Shown: piece after piece, positions 9,996-19,435 of the stretch
Layout of the letters: the number at the start of each line of letters is the position of its first letter
How positions within the stretch are numbered: position 1 is the first letter of the stretch
Assembly (NCBI RefSeq): GCF_000590555.1
Contig: NC_022198.1
Location: 454,338-518,337 of the forward strand
DNA length: 64,000 bases
From: Corynebacterium argentoratense DSM 44202
Lineage (GTDB): Bacteria > Actinomycetota > Actinomycetes > Mycobacteriales > Mycobacteriaceae
Direction of reading: 5' to 3'
The notes under the pieces: model-generated
Databases searched by the model: none
The model's input: the letters and a program-made list of their open reading frames with translations, nothing else
Told to the model about the DNA's origin: nothing
Made by a program: the position numbers and the translations under genes

Positions 9996-10535
9996 ATGAG
10001 CGAGCCCACACACGACGCGACCACATCAACCGTCGAACCAGCACCCGAACGCAACACAAAAACCACCCTCATCCAAATAGGGGTCATGCTGGCCACCGTG
10101 GTCGTAGTCACCATCGCATTCCTAGGCTTCCGCACCTGGTGGAAACCCGCCGACCCGGAACCGCAAGACGTCCACATCACCGTCGCCACAGGGGACACAA
10201 CAGAAGAGGTAGCCCCCTACTCCGTGTGCGAACAAGGCGTCGAATGCCAAGAGCAGCCACTCACAGAACTGAGCTTCGGCGACGACGTGACCCTCACCCT
10301 CCCCGAAGCCATTTACGACCACGACTGGGCCTTGCTGAAGATCTACGACAACCCCGCCAAAAACGACCAGTCCTACTACGGCTCGCACGAAAAGCAGGAA
10401 ATAACCCTGCCCACCCACGAAGACGACGCCCAACTAATGGTCATCGAAGTGTCCTCCCTGATGATCGGCCACGACGACCAAGGCGAAGAAACCCCCTACG
10501 TTGTCACCTGGTCAATCAGCTCCGATAAAGCCTAA
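9996..10535 (+). CDS. DUF2771 family membrane-anchored protein
   Basis: A 179-residue protein. A cytoplasmic N-terminal tail of about 24 residues leads into one membrane helix (IGVMLATVVVVTIAFLGF, near 27-44). The outside domain has two cysteines (VCEQGVEC) and ends in a beta-rich stretch, PYVVTWSIS. It matches actinobacterial DUF2771, function unknown. It is probably co-transcribed with the cyclotransferase. A short spacer without a clear terminator separates it from the convergent pabC. Confidence 0.82.
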   Translation: MSEPTHDATTSTVEPAPERNTKTTLIQIGVMLATVVVVTIAFLGFRTWWKPADPEPQDVHITVATGDTTEEVAPYSVCEQGVECQEQPLTELSFGDDVTLTLPEAIYDHDWALLKIYDNPAKNDQSYYGSHEKQEITLPTHEDDAQLMVIEVSSLMIGHDDQGEETPYVVTWSISSDKA

Positions 10536-10577
10536 AACCCAGGCACAGCACCCCATTGGCGCCGCCGCCACGAGCGT

Positions 10578-11372
10578 TTAAACATCATGCACTGACTGAG
10601 CCTGCGCCCACAAATAATCATTGACGACGCCGCGCAATTGTTCCCAGGCCGCAGGGCCCGCGGCGTCATCAATTCCCGCGGCGCGAGTAATATGCTCCGG
10701 GATCTCGGGGCAAGAAGCAGGCACCATAGCGGCATATTCCAACCAATGCGACACCGAACGCACCCCGGAAAAAGAATTCAATAACCACACATGCGAACGC
10801 ATCAAGTGCGGCGGGCGCAAACCTAACTCGTGGCGAATCACCCGGAAACCCCAACGCTCAACCAGCGGCAACACTAAGCCGGCAGTCACCGACGCCAACG
10901 CCCGCGGATGCGTCGAGACATGCACAACACCATCGGCATCAAACGCCAGGGGAGTGGAATAAAAACATTCCACGATCCGATCCCTCGGGGCCTCCGGACA
11001 ACCCAAAATACCCTCGGTGGCGCCCTTCTCATGAGCACGATGCATCAACACACTTAACATGTAAATATCCGGGCCCTTGACCGTGGGATTGTAGCGCTCA
11101 TCCGGCACAGGATGGACACGAACAATCGCGGCATCCTCCACCACACGGTCCGGGCGATGCGTCACCACCCACTGGGTGCCCTCCAAGCTGATCTTCGGAT
11201 TGCACGGGCCCGGGCCAAAAGAGCGCAGCCGACCCAGGATTGCTTGCTCGACCTCGGTAGTCCACGGCACCGACTCGAGCGCCGAATAAGTACGCAAACG
11301 TTCAAGATGCAGATCCAAACCACGAACCCTGCCATCAACCATCCGGAAAGAGGTCATCCCTAAGGAACTCAC
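10578..11372 (-). CDS. pabC: Aminodeoxychorismate lyase-like class IV aminotransferase
   Basis: A PLP enzyme of the branched-chain aminotransferase/ADC lyase fold, expected to release pyruvate from aminodeoxychorismate to give p-aminobenzoate for folate. Visible parts are SFRMVDGRVRGLDLHLERL at the start, the central GCPEAPRDRIVECFYSTPLAFD and VWLLNSFSGVRSV near the end. The PLP lysine expected in the first half is not obvious to me (the candidate is in NPTVKGPD). The start is uncertain: I prefer GTG at 11372 with a GAGGTG site; GTG at 11426 and ATG at 11357 are alternatives. It lies directly downstream of pabAB, in the same direction. Confidence 0.78.
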   Translation of the reverse strand: MSSLGMTSFRMVDGRVRGLDLHLERLRTYSALESVPWTTEVEQAILGRLRSFGPGPCNPKISLEGTQWVVTHRPDRVVEDAAIVRVHPVPDERYNPTVKGPDIYMLSVLMHRAHEKGATEGILGCPEAPRDRIVECFYSTPLAFDADGVVHVSTHPRALASVTAGLVLPLVERWGFRVIRHELGLRPPHLMRSHVWLLNSFSGVRSVSHWLEYAAMVPASCPEIPEHITRAAGIDDAAGPAAWEQLRGVVNDYLWAQAQSVHDV

Positions 11373-11475
11373 AAACCACGCACCTCGCAGAAATAACGTG
11401 CATAAAGCACACCTGTACAACACCACCGGCCGGTACCAAGTGGCACCGCGTGGACACAGACGACCGCAGCACTAC

Positions 11476-13176
11476 CTACGGCACATACTGTTGGCCCAGC
11501 AGCGCAAACAACGGCCGGGCCTTCACAAGGACCTCATCGTATTCATCATCTGGGTCGCTCAGCCACGTTATTGCACCGCCCACGCCGTAGTGCAGACGCC
11601 GCTGACGTAGCACGACGCAGCGAATCAGCATGGACAAGTCAATGTCGTCACAGTCAATGTAGCCCATCACCCCGGAATAATAACCGCGAGGGTGCCCTTC
11701 GTATTCCCGCAGAAGATCCATAGTTTTCTGCTTTGGTGCGCCCGTCATCGAGCCGCCCGGGAAAGCAGCGAGCGCGGCGTCGATGGCGGAGACTTCCGGT
11801 CGCACGTGACCAGAAATAGTCGAAATCATCTGAGTGACCTGGGGGAGCTCGTAAATACCAAAAAGTTCCTCCACCGTGACGCTTCCCGGGGTGCACACGC
11901 GGGCGAGATCGTTGCGCATCAGGTCGACGATCATCAGGTTCTCGGCGCGATCCTTTTCGCTAGATAGCAGCTCCGCGGGGTCGCAACCGGCTGGACGTGT
12001 TCCCTTGATCGGATGGGCCGAGATCGTGCGCCCACCCCCAGTTGCTGCCTGCCCGGGGCGAACGCGGACGAAGCGCTCCGGTGATGCTGAAATGATTGAC
12101 ACCTCGGGGCTCGTTAACATCCCGCGCATGGGTGCCGGCACCAGCGAGCGTAGGCGCACATACAGCTCAAGCGCAGAAACATCTTCAAGCAAGATTGATG
12201 ACGCAGCGGTGGTCAAGCACAACTCGTAGGAATCACCGCGGGCAATGGCCTGGCGACAACGTGAAATAGCTTCGCGATAGTCTTCGCGGCTGTCACGGAA
12301 AGAAATAGCACTGGCCTGCGGTGCTGGCGGAACATCGCCTAAAAGTTCTTCCGGTACGGCCCCCTCCCAATGCAGCTCATGCTCGGGGTGAAACCATATA
12401 CTCTGCGCACTATCGGCACCGGAGTTGTCCCTGGTATGCAGCTGCGCGGCACTACTGCCATCCACCCCGCCTGTGGCCTCATACGATAGGGCGCCATACA
12501 GGGCGACATCGGTGTCCAGTGGCCCCTCCCAGCGCTCATTCCCGGCAGCGATGCGGGTGTATCCGTCGAATTCAAACCACGCAAAATACGGGTAGCGCTG
12601 CGCCCACTTCCACGGCTCTAATGCACACAGCAGGGCATTACGCACAAGGTCCACGCCCTGCACGGTCGCAATGGACTCCGGGTGAAACTGCACACCCCAC
12701 TGCGGTGCATCCATCCGGCGGCAGGCCATGATCGAACCGTCGTCCGCGCGGGCCAGAACCTCCAACGCGGCGTCATTAAAATCTGTGATCTCCAAGGAGT
12801 GATAGCGCACAACCTCCATCGACTGCGGCAACCCCGCGAACATTCCTGTGCCGCAATGCGACACCTGGCTGACACGGCCATGCATGGGAAACTGCGCGGG
12901 CCCTACCGTCGCACCGGCTTCCATAGCAATCACCTGATGCCCCAAACACACCCCCACGCACGGCACACCGCTGCGCACGGCCTCGATACTCAACCGCGCG
13001 TCCTCTGGTCGGCCGGGGCCGGGGGAGAGCACAAACACGTCGGCGTTCGCAGGCAATTCGCCGTCATGGGCAACCACCTGCGGAAGAATCCCGACGGCTC
13101 GAAAAATCGCATCAGCTAAAAGATGCGAAAAAGAATCCTGGTTGTCGATCAACACAATGCGCGGCACGTAATACAC
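11476..13176 (-). CDS. pabAB: Aminodeoxychorismate synthase, fused PabA-PabB
   Basis: About 566 residues. The N-terminal glutaminase domain (1-190) has LIDNQDSF, the catalytic cysteine in GVCLGHQ and the His-Glu pair in FHPES. The C-terminal chorismate-binding domain (about 240-566) has PIKGTRP, the DRAENLMIVDLMRNDLARVC block and PGGSMTGAPK. It converts chorismate plus glutamine to aminodeoxychorismate in folate synthesis; the PIKGT motif supports PabB over anthranilate synthase. GTG at 13176 or 13167, each with an AGGG-type site, is more likely than ATG at 13224, which adds a tail unlike the family. It is divergent from the purine permease gene. Confidence 0.9.
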   Translation of the reverse strand: MYYVPRIVLIDNQDSFSHLLADAIFRAVGILPQVVAHDGELPANADVFVLSPGPGRPEDARLSIEAVRSGVPCVGVCLGHQVIAMEAGATVGPAQFPMHGRVSQVSHCGTGMFAGLPQSMEVVRYHSLEITDFNDAALEVLARADDGSIMACRRMDAPQWGVQFHPESIATVQGVDLVRNALLCALEPWKWAQRYPYFAWFEFDGYTRIAAGNERWEGPLDTDVALYGALSYEATGGVDGSSAAQLHTRDNSGADSAQSIWFHPEHELHWEGAVPEELLGDVPPAPQASAISFRDSREDYREAISRCRQAIARGDSYELCLTTAASSILLEDVSALELYVRLRSLVPAPMRGMLTSPEVSIISASPERFVRVRPGQAATGGGRTISAHPIKGTRPAGCDPAELLSSEKDRAENLMIVDLMRNDLARVCTPGSVTVEELFGIYELPQVTQMISTISGHVRPEVSAIDAALAAFPGGSMTGAPKQKTMDLLREYEGHPRGYYSGVMGYIDCDDIDLSMLIRCVVLRQRRLHYGVGGAITWLSDPDDEYDEVLVKARPLFALLGQQYVP

Positions 13177-13304
13177 CCTAAAGCACCCCTGGGCGAGTGG
13201 GACTATGCGCCAGTATTTGCCCATTGAGCGGCCTCAGTGAGATTCTTTAAAGTGCCAGTTCACTGAGGGCGAATCCCGCCCCGGCACCTTCAAACGGAGA
13301 GTTC

Positions 13305-14738
13305 ATGCAGCAAGCACTTGATCGCTACTTCCACATCTCGGAACGTGGATCCACTGTAGGCACCGAAGTACGTGGCGGACTCGTCACCTTCTTCGCGATG
13401 GCCTACATCATCATTCTTAACCCGCTCATCCTCGGAACGACCGAGGACATCACAGGTCAGGCGCTTGGCGGAGCACGCGTTGCAGCGGTGACCGCACTGG
13501 CCGCAGGCGCCATGACCATCCTTTTTGGTTTGTTTGCGCGCTACCCATTCGGCATCGCCACCGGCCTGGGCATTAACACCCTTGTGGCTGTCACCTTGGT
13601 CGCCACCGAGGGGCTGACGTGGCCAGAGGCCATGGGCCTGGTAGTCATCGACGGTATCATCATCGTGTTGCTGGCCGTGTCGGGTTTCCGTGTCGCCGTC
13701 TTCAATGCCATCCCCCGCGAGCTGAAAGCCGCAATGGGTGTGGGCATTGGCCTGTTCATCGCGATGATCGGCCTGGTTGATTCTGGTTTCGTCCGTCGTA
13801 TTCCTGACGCCGCGGGCACCACCGTCCCCGTCGGCCTAGGCATCAATGGTTCCATCGCGTCGTGGCCGACCTTTGTTTTTGTGTGCGGTTTGATCATCTG
13901 TGGCGTGTTGGTTGCTCGCAATACCCGCGGCGGGTTGTTTATCGGCATCGTTGTGACCACCGTGATTGGCATGATTGTCGAGGCTCTCACCGGCGCTGGT
14001 CCTTCCTTTGTTGATGGCAAGCCCAACCCCACTGGGTGGTCGCTTGCGGTACCGACCCTGCCGGATTCCATTGGTGGTATGCCGGATCTTTCTCTTGTCG
14101 GCGCGGTTGACCTGGTGGGTGCCTTCAGCCGCATTGGTGTGCTCAGCGCTTCCCTTTTGGTGTTCACCCTTGTGCTCGCGAACTTCTTTGATGCCATGGG
14201 TACCATGACAGCATTGGGTAAGCAGGGCGGCTTGGTTGATGAGGATGGCAACCTTCCCGACATGAAGCGCGCCCTGATAGTTGAGGGCACCGGCGCCATC
14301 ATCGGTGGTGGCGTGTCTGCTTCCTCCAACACTGTTTACATTGACTCCGCAGCGGGTATTGCTGACGGAGCACGCACGGGTCTTGCGAACGTCGTCACCG
14401 GCGTGCTGTTTTTGGCCGCGATGTTCCTCACCCCGCTGTATTCCATCGTCCCGATTGAGGCTGCGGCACCCGTATTGGTCGTCGTCGGTGCCCTCATGAT
14501 GGCGCAGATTAAAGACATCGACTTTTCCACCTTCTCTATCGCCTTGCCCGCCTTCCTGATGATCGTGGTCATGCCTTTCACCTACTCGATCGCCAACGGC
14601 ATCGGCGTCGGTTTTATCGCCTACGTTCTGATGGCTCTGGCATCCGGTAAAGCTAAGCAAGTTCACTGGCTGTTGTGGCTGATCTCTGCATTGTTCCTCG
14701 TGTACTTCGCAGTCGATCCCATCATGAGCGCTATCTAA
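13305..14738 (+). CDS. NCS2 family purine/nucleobase permease
   Basis: A 477-residue inner-membrane transporter of the AzgA/PbuG branch of NCS2, importing adenine, guanine or hypoxanthine with protons. It has about twelve hydrophobic helices, the family N-terminus RYFHISERGSTVGTEVRGGLVTFFAMAYI, and the signatures NFFDAMGTMTALG and SASSNTVYIDSAAGIADGART. A good ribosome site (GGAGAG) lies before the ATG. Its stop overlaps the next gene's start by one base (TAATG), so the two are translationally coupled. Substrate choice within purines cannot be read from the sequence. Confidence 0.92.
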   Translation: MQQALDRYFHISERGSTVGTEVRGGLVTFFAMAYIIILNPLILGTTEDITGQALGGARVAAVTALAAGAMTILFGLFARYPFGIATGLGINTLVAVTLVATEGLTWPEAMGLVVIDGIIIVLLAVSGFRVAVFNAIPRELKAAMGVGIGLFIAMIGLVDSGFVRRIPDAAGTTVPVGLGINGSIASWPTFVFVCGLIICGVLVARNTRGGLFIGIVVTTVIGMIVEALTGAGPSFVDGKPNPTGWSLAVPTLPDSIGGMPDLSLVGAVDLVGAFSRIGVLSASLLVFTLVLANFFDAMGTMTALGKQGGLVDEDGNLPDMKRALIVEGTGAIIGGGVSASSNTVYIDSAAGIADGARTGLANVVTGVLFLAAMFLTPLYSIVPIEAAAPVLVVVGALMMAQIKDIDFSTFSIALPAFLMIVVMPFTYSIANGIGVGFIAYVLMALASGKAKQVHWLLWLISALFLVYFAVDPIMSAI

Positions 14739-15658
14739 TGAGCACCCAGCCAGCTAGCTTTGACGCGATCGACGGAGTTGTACGCCCCGACGATCCCCAT
14801 GACCCCCGTCTGGACGATTTTCGGGATCTCAACAATTCTGATCACCGCCCCGATCTGCCCGACGGTAAGGGGCTGGTTATCGCCGAGGGTGCACTGGTGG
14901 TTGGCCGGCTGATTGACTCTCGCTACCCGGTGCGCGCAATCGTGGGCTTTGGGTCCAAGCTGCGCGGCTTCATCGACGCATATGCCGAGGAACATGGCAT
15001 TGCCGCCGAGGATCCGGCATCCACCCGGGTCGCGTGCGTGCAGCACTTACACAGCCTAGGGATCGAGATCTATGAGGTATCCCGCGCACTGTTGGCCGAG
15101 GTCGCCGGTTTTGATATGCACCGAGGGCTGGTCGCCGTAGCGCAGCGTACGGAGCCGCTGTCGGTGACACAAGCCATCGACGGGGCACGAACGGTGGTGG
15201 TGCTCGAAGGCGTGGGCGACCTAGAAAATATTGGCTCCATCTTCCGTAATGCAGCAGGAATGGGTGTTGACGCCGTGCTGTTTGGCGCCGGCTGCGCAGA
15301 CCCCCTGTATCGCCGCGTGGTGCGGGTATCCATGGGGCACGTTCTGCGACTCCCCTTCGCTTTCTTCGAGGGAAGCACACGCAACTGGCACCACAGTATG
15401 CAGCAGCTGCACGAGGCAGGCTTCACCACTGTGTCGTTGACGCCCGACCCGCAGGCGCCGACAATCGCGGCCGCTCTGCAAGGCGTCGAGAAAGCAGCGC
15501 TACTCGTGGGCGCTGAAGGGCCAGGCTTGAGCGAAAGAACCATGCACTACACCCACACCCGCGCACGGATCCCCATGGCGGAAGGCACAGACTCGCTCAA
15601 CCTCGCCACCGCAGCAGCCATCGCATTCTACGAACGCGACAGGCACCTGCACGGCTAA
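14738..15658 (+). CDS. SpoU/TrmH family RNA 2'-O-methyltransferase
   Basis: A 306-residue SAM-dependent methylase of the trefoil-knot SPOUT class, acting on tRNA or rRNA ribose. The three SpoU motifs are clear: NIGSIFRNAAGMGVDAVL, LLVGAEGPGLSE and IPMAEGTDSLNLATAAAIAFYE. An N-terminal substrate-binding part (residues 40-120) includes GLVIAEGALVVGRLIDSRYPVRAIV. The start overlaps the permease stop. The target nucleotide is unknown. It ends 12 bases before the convergent DUF6928 gene. Confidence 0.92.
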   Translation: MSTQPASFDAIDGVVRPDDPHDPRLDDFRDLNNSDHRPDLPDGKGLVIAEGALVVGRLIDSRYPVRAIVGFGSKLRGFIDAYAEEHGIAAEDPASTRVACVQHLHSLGIEIYEVSRALLAEVAGFDMHRGLVAVAQRTEPLSVTQAIDGARTVVVLEGVGDLENIGSIFRNAAGMGVDAVLFGAGCADPLYRRVVRVSMGHVLRLPFAFFEGSTRNWHHSMQQLHEAGFTTVSLTPDPQAPTIAAALQGVEKAALLVGAEGPGLSERTMHYTHTRARIPMAEGTDSLNLATAAAIAFYERDRHLHG

Positions 15659-15669
15659 CCCCCGCGACG

Positions 15670-16506
15670 TCAGCAACGGTCGATGCGGCGCAAACGTTCG
15701 CGAGCCGAATGCGCCGCAGATTTCGCCGCATCACTCATACCCGACAACAGGGTGCGGCCCACGTCGCTAGCCCTCGCAGCAGTATCACGCATGCGGGCGG
15801 TCATCTCGGCCTCCGCATCAATCGACAGATCCTCATAATCCGGCTCCAAAGCCTCAGAACCGGTATCAACCGGAGCCACCGGCCGCGTCACCAACGGAAC
15901 CTGCTTTGGCTCAGGGCGCCCATCGACCGCAAACGCCACAATATTGATCGGCGGGCCCTCCACCGACACATCAACCCCCAGCCACCCCTGCTGGGATGCC
16001 ACAGCCAACTCCACCGGATCAAAAGGCAACAAAATGCCCCCGTCAGCGCGTTCCTGTGACCAAAAAGGCAACTCGAAAGGCTCCGGCACGCCTTCGTCTT
16101 CAAAGATCCGGTCGGGGATCGCAACAAAACTACGGCGCAGAACACCACCCGAAAAATGCGCAAAGCCCCCAAGCCCACTGGACTCGTTAACCGTACTGAT
16201 ATACACATCAGCAGCCGGCAAAGCAGTCAGCAAAAAATCAGGCAAGTGCGCCACACTGCGTGCGTCCTCCACCACCGTCTGGATAATGCCCACCCCCGGA
16301 AAACCGGCAATATAGAATTCGCCGGTGGACGTCGGAACACTGCGATTCATCGAAAACTGGCCGATGGGGGTGATGGGCCACGAAGGATTCAACTGGGCCA
16401 ACAGTTTCCGGCCGAAGCCACGATCCGCCCGAGGATGAGAATTGATCACCGCAGCAACATCCGCAGCGGTGACAAACCACGCGGTCACAACCGCACTGCA
16501 ATCCAC
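15670..16506 (-). CDS. DUF6928 family protein
   Basis: A 278-residue actinobacterial protein of unknown function. The N-terminal two-thirds contains PGVGIIQTVVEDARS, VYISTVNESSGLGGFAHFSGGVLRRSF and LPFDPVELAVASQQGWLGV, a pattern I associate with DUF6928. The C-terminal 70 residues are acidic, then helical and Ala/Arg rich. No signal peptide or membrane segment. The start lies only 11 bases after the sepH stop, so it is probably read on the serC-side transcript together with sepH. Confidence 0.75.
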   Translation of the reverse strand: MDCSAVVTAWFVTAADVAAVINSHPRADRGFGRKLLAQLNPSWPITPIGQFSMNRSVPTSTGEFYIAGFPGVGIIQTVVEDARSVAHLPDFLLTALPAADVYISTVNESSGLGGFAHFSGGVLRRSFVAIPDRIFEDEGVPEPFELPFWSQERADGGILLPFDPVELAVASQQGWLGVDVSVEGPPINIVAFAVDGRPEPKQVPLVTRPVAPVDTGSEALEPDYEDLSIDAEAEMTARMRDTAARASDVGRTLLSGMSDAAKSAAHSARERLRRIDRC

Positions 16507-16517
16507 GACGATCCCCG

Positions 16518-17516
16518 CTAGTTACGCGGACGCTTTGTGTTGGCACGAACCCCCAACAGGACGTCCTCCCAGTGAGGAGTCACGGCCTTGCGGCGACGCT
16601 TGGAGGAAGGCTCCTGACCTTCCCGCTGGGCGCCCCGCGAATCCGACTGCTCGGCCGCAGCGTCGCCGTCGTGAGCAGAAGCATCAGCGGCATCGGACTG
16701 TCCAGCGGCAGGGGTTTCGACAACGCCAGTCAGCTCCGACAGAAGATCCATTTCTTGGGTGTCTTCCGCAGAAGGACGGGGCCGGTGGACACTTACTTTG
16801 CGGACCGGCTGGATGAACTCCGGATCGATCACATCAGCAGCGATGGCGTTTCTTGCCACAGCAGTGGACTGGCCGAAATTCTTGGTATGCAGTGACCACT
16901 CGGCCGTATTCTCCGACAAGCCGGCCTTCCAAGACACGCTCACCACCCACTGGTTGGACGCATCACGGTAGGAATCCCACTCGGCAGATTCCAAATCGAT
17001 ACCACGGGCGGCGAAGGCAGTCGCCAAAATCTCCCACAGGGTGAGCTTGGCCGGGCCGTCGTCACGCACCGGGTAGGCCTTCTTGGCGATCTCAGCCATA
17101 CGCGAACGCTCCAACAACACCGGGTAGGCGTAGTCGTCAATGCGCTCCACAGACACACCAGCGAGCTCCGCAACCTCTTCGACGGTAGCGCCCGCGCGAA
17201 TGCGCTCCTGAATCTCCTTTGGGCGGAGCTTGAGCGGTTGCGAACGCGGCGACTCAACGGGTTCAGCCGCGGGTTTAGCGGGGGAGGAAGCGACGTCATC
17301 TCCTGCCGTGGCGGTCTCGGCAGAAGCCTTAACTGTGGAGACATCAGCGCGGCCGCGAGAGGACTCTAATGCACTGGCCAGGGCCTCAATATCCTGGGGC
17401 GACAAGGTATCCAGGGCGAGGAAAAACTGCTCCTGCGCACCATCGGCAGAAGAATCGGAGGTAAACACCAAAGAATTACCATCAGACTCGGTGCTCTCAA
17501 AGCGAAGCTCACGCAT
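16518..17516 (-). CDS. sepH: Septation protein SepH (DUF3071)
   Basis: A 332-residue protein. The N-terminal DUF3071 domain (1-190) contains MRELRFES, a helix-turn-helix-like stretch KPKEIQERIRAGATVEEVAELAGVS (seen here as LRPKEIQERIRAG and EEVAELAGVSVERIDDYAYPVLLERS) and WEILATAFAARGID. A disordered acidic linker and a basic tail (SSKRRRKAVTPHWEDVLLG) follow. In Streptomyces and Mycobacterium, SepH binds FtsZ and aids division; the role here is by homology. The ATG at 17516 with GGAGT upstream fits the family N-terminus better than the longer open frame. Confidence 0.85.
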   Translation of the reverse strand: MRELRFESTESDGNSLVFTSDSSADGAQEQFFLALDTLSPQDIEALASALESSRGRADVSTVKASAETATAGDDVASSPAKPAAEPVESPRSQPLKLRPKEIQERIRAGATVEEVAELAGVSVERIDDYAYPVLLERSRMAEIAKKAYPVRDDGPAKLTLWEILATAFAARGIDLESAEWDSYRDASNQWVVSVSWKAGLSENTAEWSLHTKNFGQSTAVARNAIAADVIDPEFIQPVRKVSVHRPRPSAEDTQEMDLLSELTGVVETPAAGQSDAADASAHDGDAAAEQSDSRGAQREGQEPSSKRRRKAVTPHWEDVLLGVRANTKRPRN

Positions 17517-17565
17517 CGTTACTCCTGACCCTAACGCGAATACAATTGTGCTCCACCTTAACGCA

Positions 17566-17597
17566 CAAAACGGCCCAGCAAGCAGATGCCAGGCCGT
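17566..17597 (-). terminator. serC terminator
   Basis: On the minus strand, ACGGCCTGGC pairs with GCTGGGCCGT (two wobbles) and is followed by TTTTG. It lies between serC and sepH and probably ends the serC transcript. Confidence 0.75.
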
Positions 17598-17623
17598 TGA
17601 CGCCACACACTAACGCGGCGTCA
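17597..17623. repeat. TGACGCC/GGCGTCA inverted repeat
   Basis: TGACGCC and GGCGTCA flank a 13-base spacer directly downstream of serC. The same outer motif recurs at 33179-33222 after another leftward gene. Confidence 0.6.
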
Positions 17624-17653
17624 CAAGCAGGTAAAAGAACGCACTACCCACCT

Positions 17654-18811
<1,158 letters not shown>

Positions 18812-19083
18812 TCAAGGGACAGTGCTCTACCAAGCACATGTTCTTCCAGAGTACTGCACCGCCTGCGCAGGTGTTTCTGCCATACCCCTTATGTGGGGCA
18901 CCGCGCCAAGAGTGGTTTACCCCCGACTAGGGGGTGGGTGCAAAGTCTGAAAAACCTCCAATGGTCGTTAGACGCCTAGGCTTACGGGGCTAGCGAGGCG
19001 CGCATCATCAATTGCCCCGGCTGGGCGGAGGATTATTCGGGTGCCGTTGGCTCCTAACACTGCACAAATGGGGGGATGGTCAC

Positions 19084-19095
19084 AAACTTTGCTAA
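19084..19095. promoter_or_regulatory. RamB-like operator before gltA
   Basis: AAACTTTGCTAA differs by one base from the RamB consensus AACTTTGCAAA as I recall it. It lies about 340 bases upstream of the gltA start, a plausible place for acetate-dependent repression of an upstream promoter. Confidence 0.5.
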
Positions 19096-19285
19096 ACTGC
19101 GACCAACACCACGAAACTTCGGTGATAACGATATATAAGCAGGTGTTTGAGGGGCTCAACCGGCCCAAAACCCGCCGCCTTCCAGTGAATAAAACGTGCT
19201 ACAAACAGCAACATTGTTGCTCCCGCTTACCTTTCACTGTCAGCTGCGGTAATGTGGCTCTGATCGCTTAAATGATTGTCTCGAT

Positions 19286-19410
19286 CTTGGAGGGCTTTCC
19301 TCACAAGGGATGCCCTCCAAGTGGCAGGCAAGGCATGTGAGTAAAACAAGGCCCGAATGCGGTGCTAGCCCCGCAACAAGCCGGTGGAATCCCTCACCCT
19401 AGGGAGACCG
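19286..19410 (+). ncRNA. Structured 5' leader of gltA, candidate cis-regulatory RNA
   Basis: Three hairpins are readable. A perfect 10-bp stem is formed by CTTGGAGGGC (19286-19295) and GCCCTCCAAG (19312-19321). GCGG (19359-19362) pairs with CCGC (19371-19374). A two-part stem joins CGGT (19382-19385) to ACCG (19407-19410) and TCCCT (19390-19394) to AGGGA (19401-19405). The last stem ends 25 bases before the GTG start, leaving the ribosome site free or masked by alternative pairing. It does not match any riboswitch consensus I can recall; fragments that recall cobalamin boxes are in the wrong order. Confidence 0.45.
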
Positions 19411-19435
19411 CTTCACAAGTTTGAAAGGTAATACT

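Noticed and set aside
13541..14666. Two leftward frames opposite the NCS2 permease
   Set aside because: Shadow translations rich in Pro/Thr/Arg or Gly/His; the permease motifs lie on the plus strand.
19321..19410. Cobalamin or SAM riboswitch before gltA
   Set aside because: Pieces such as GCCCCGCAAC and GGTGGAATCC resemble cobalamin boxes but occur in the wrong order, and the SAM core is absent. The target gene also does not fit.
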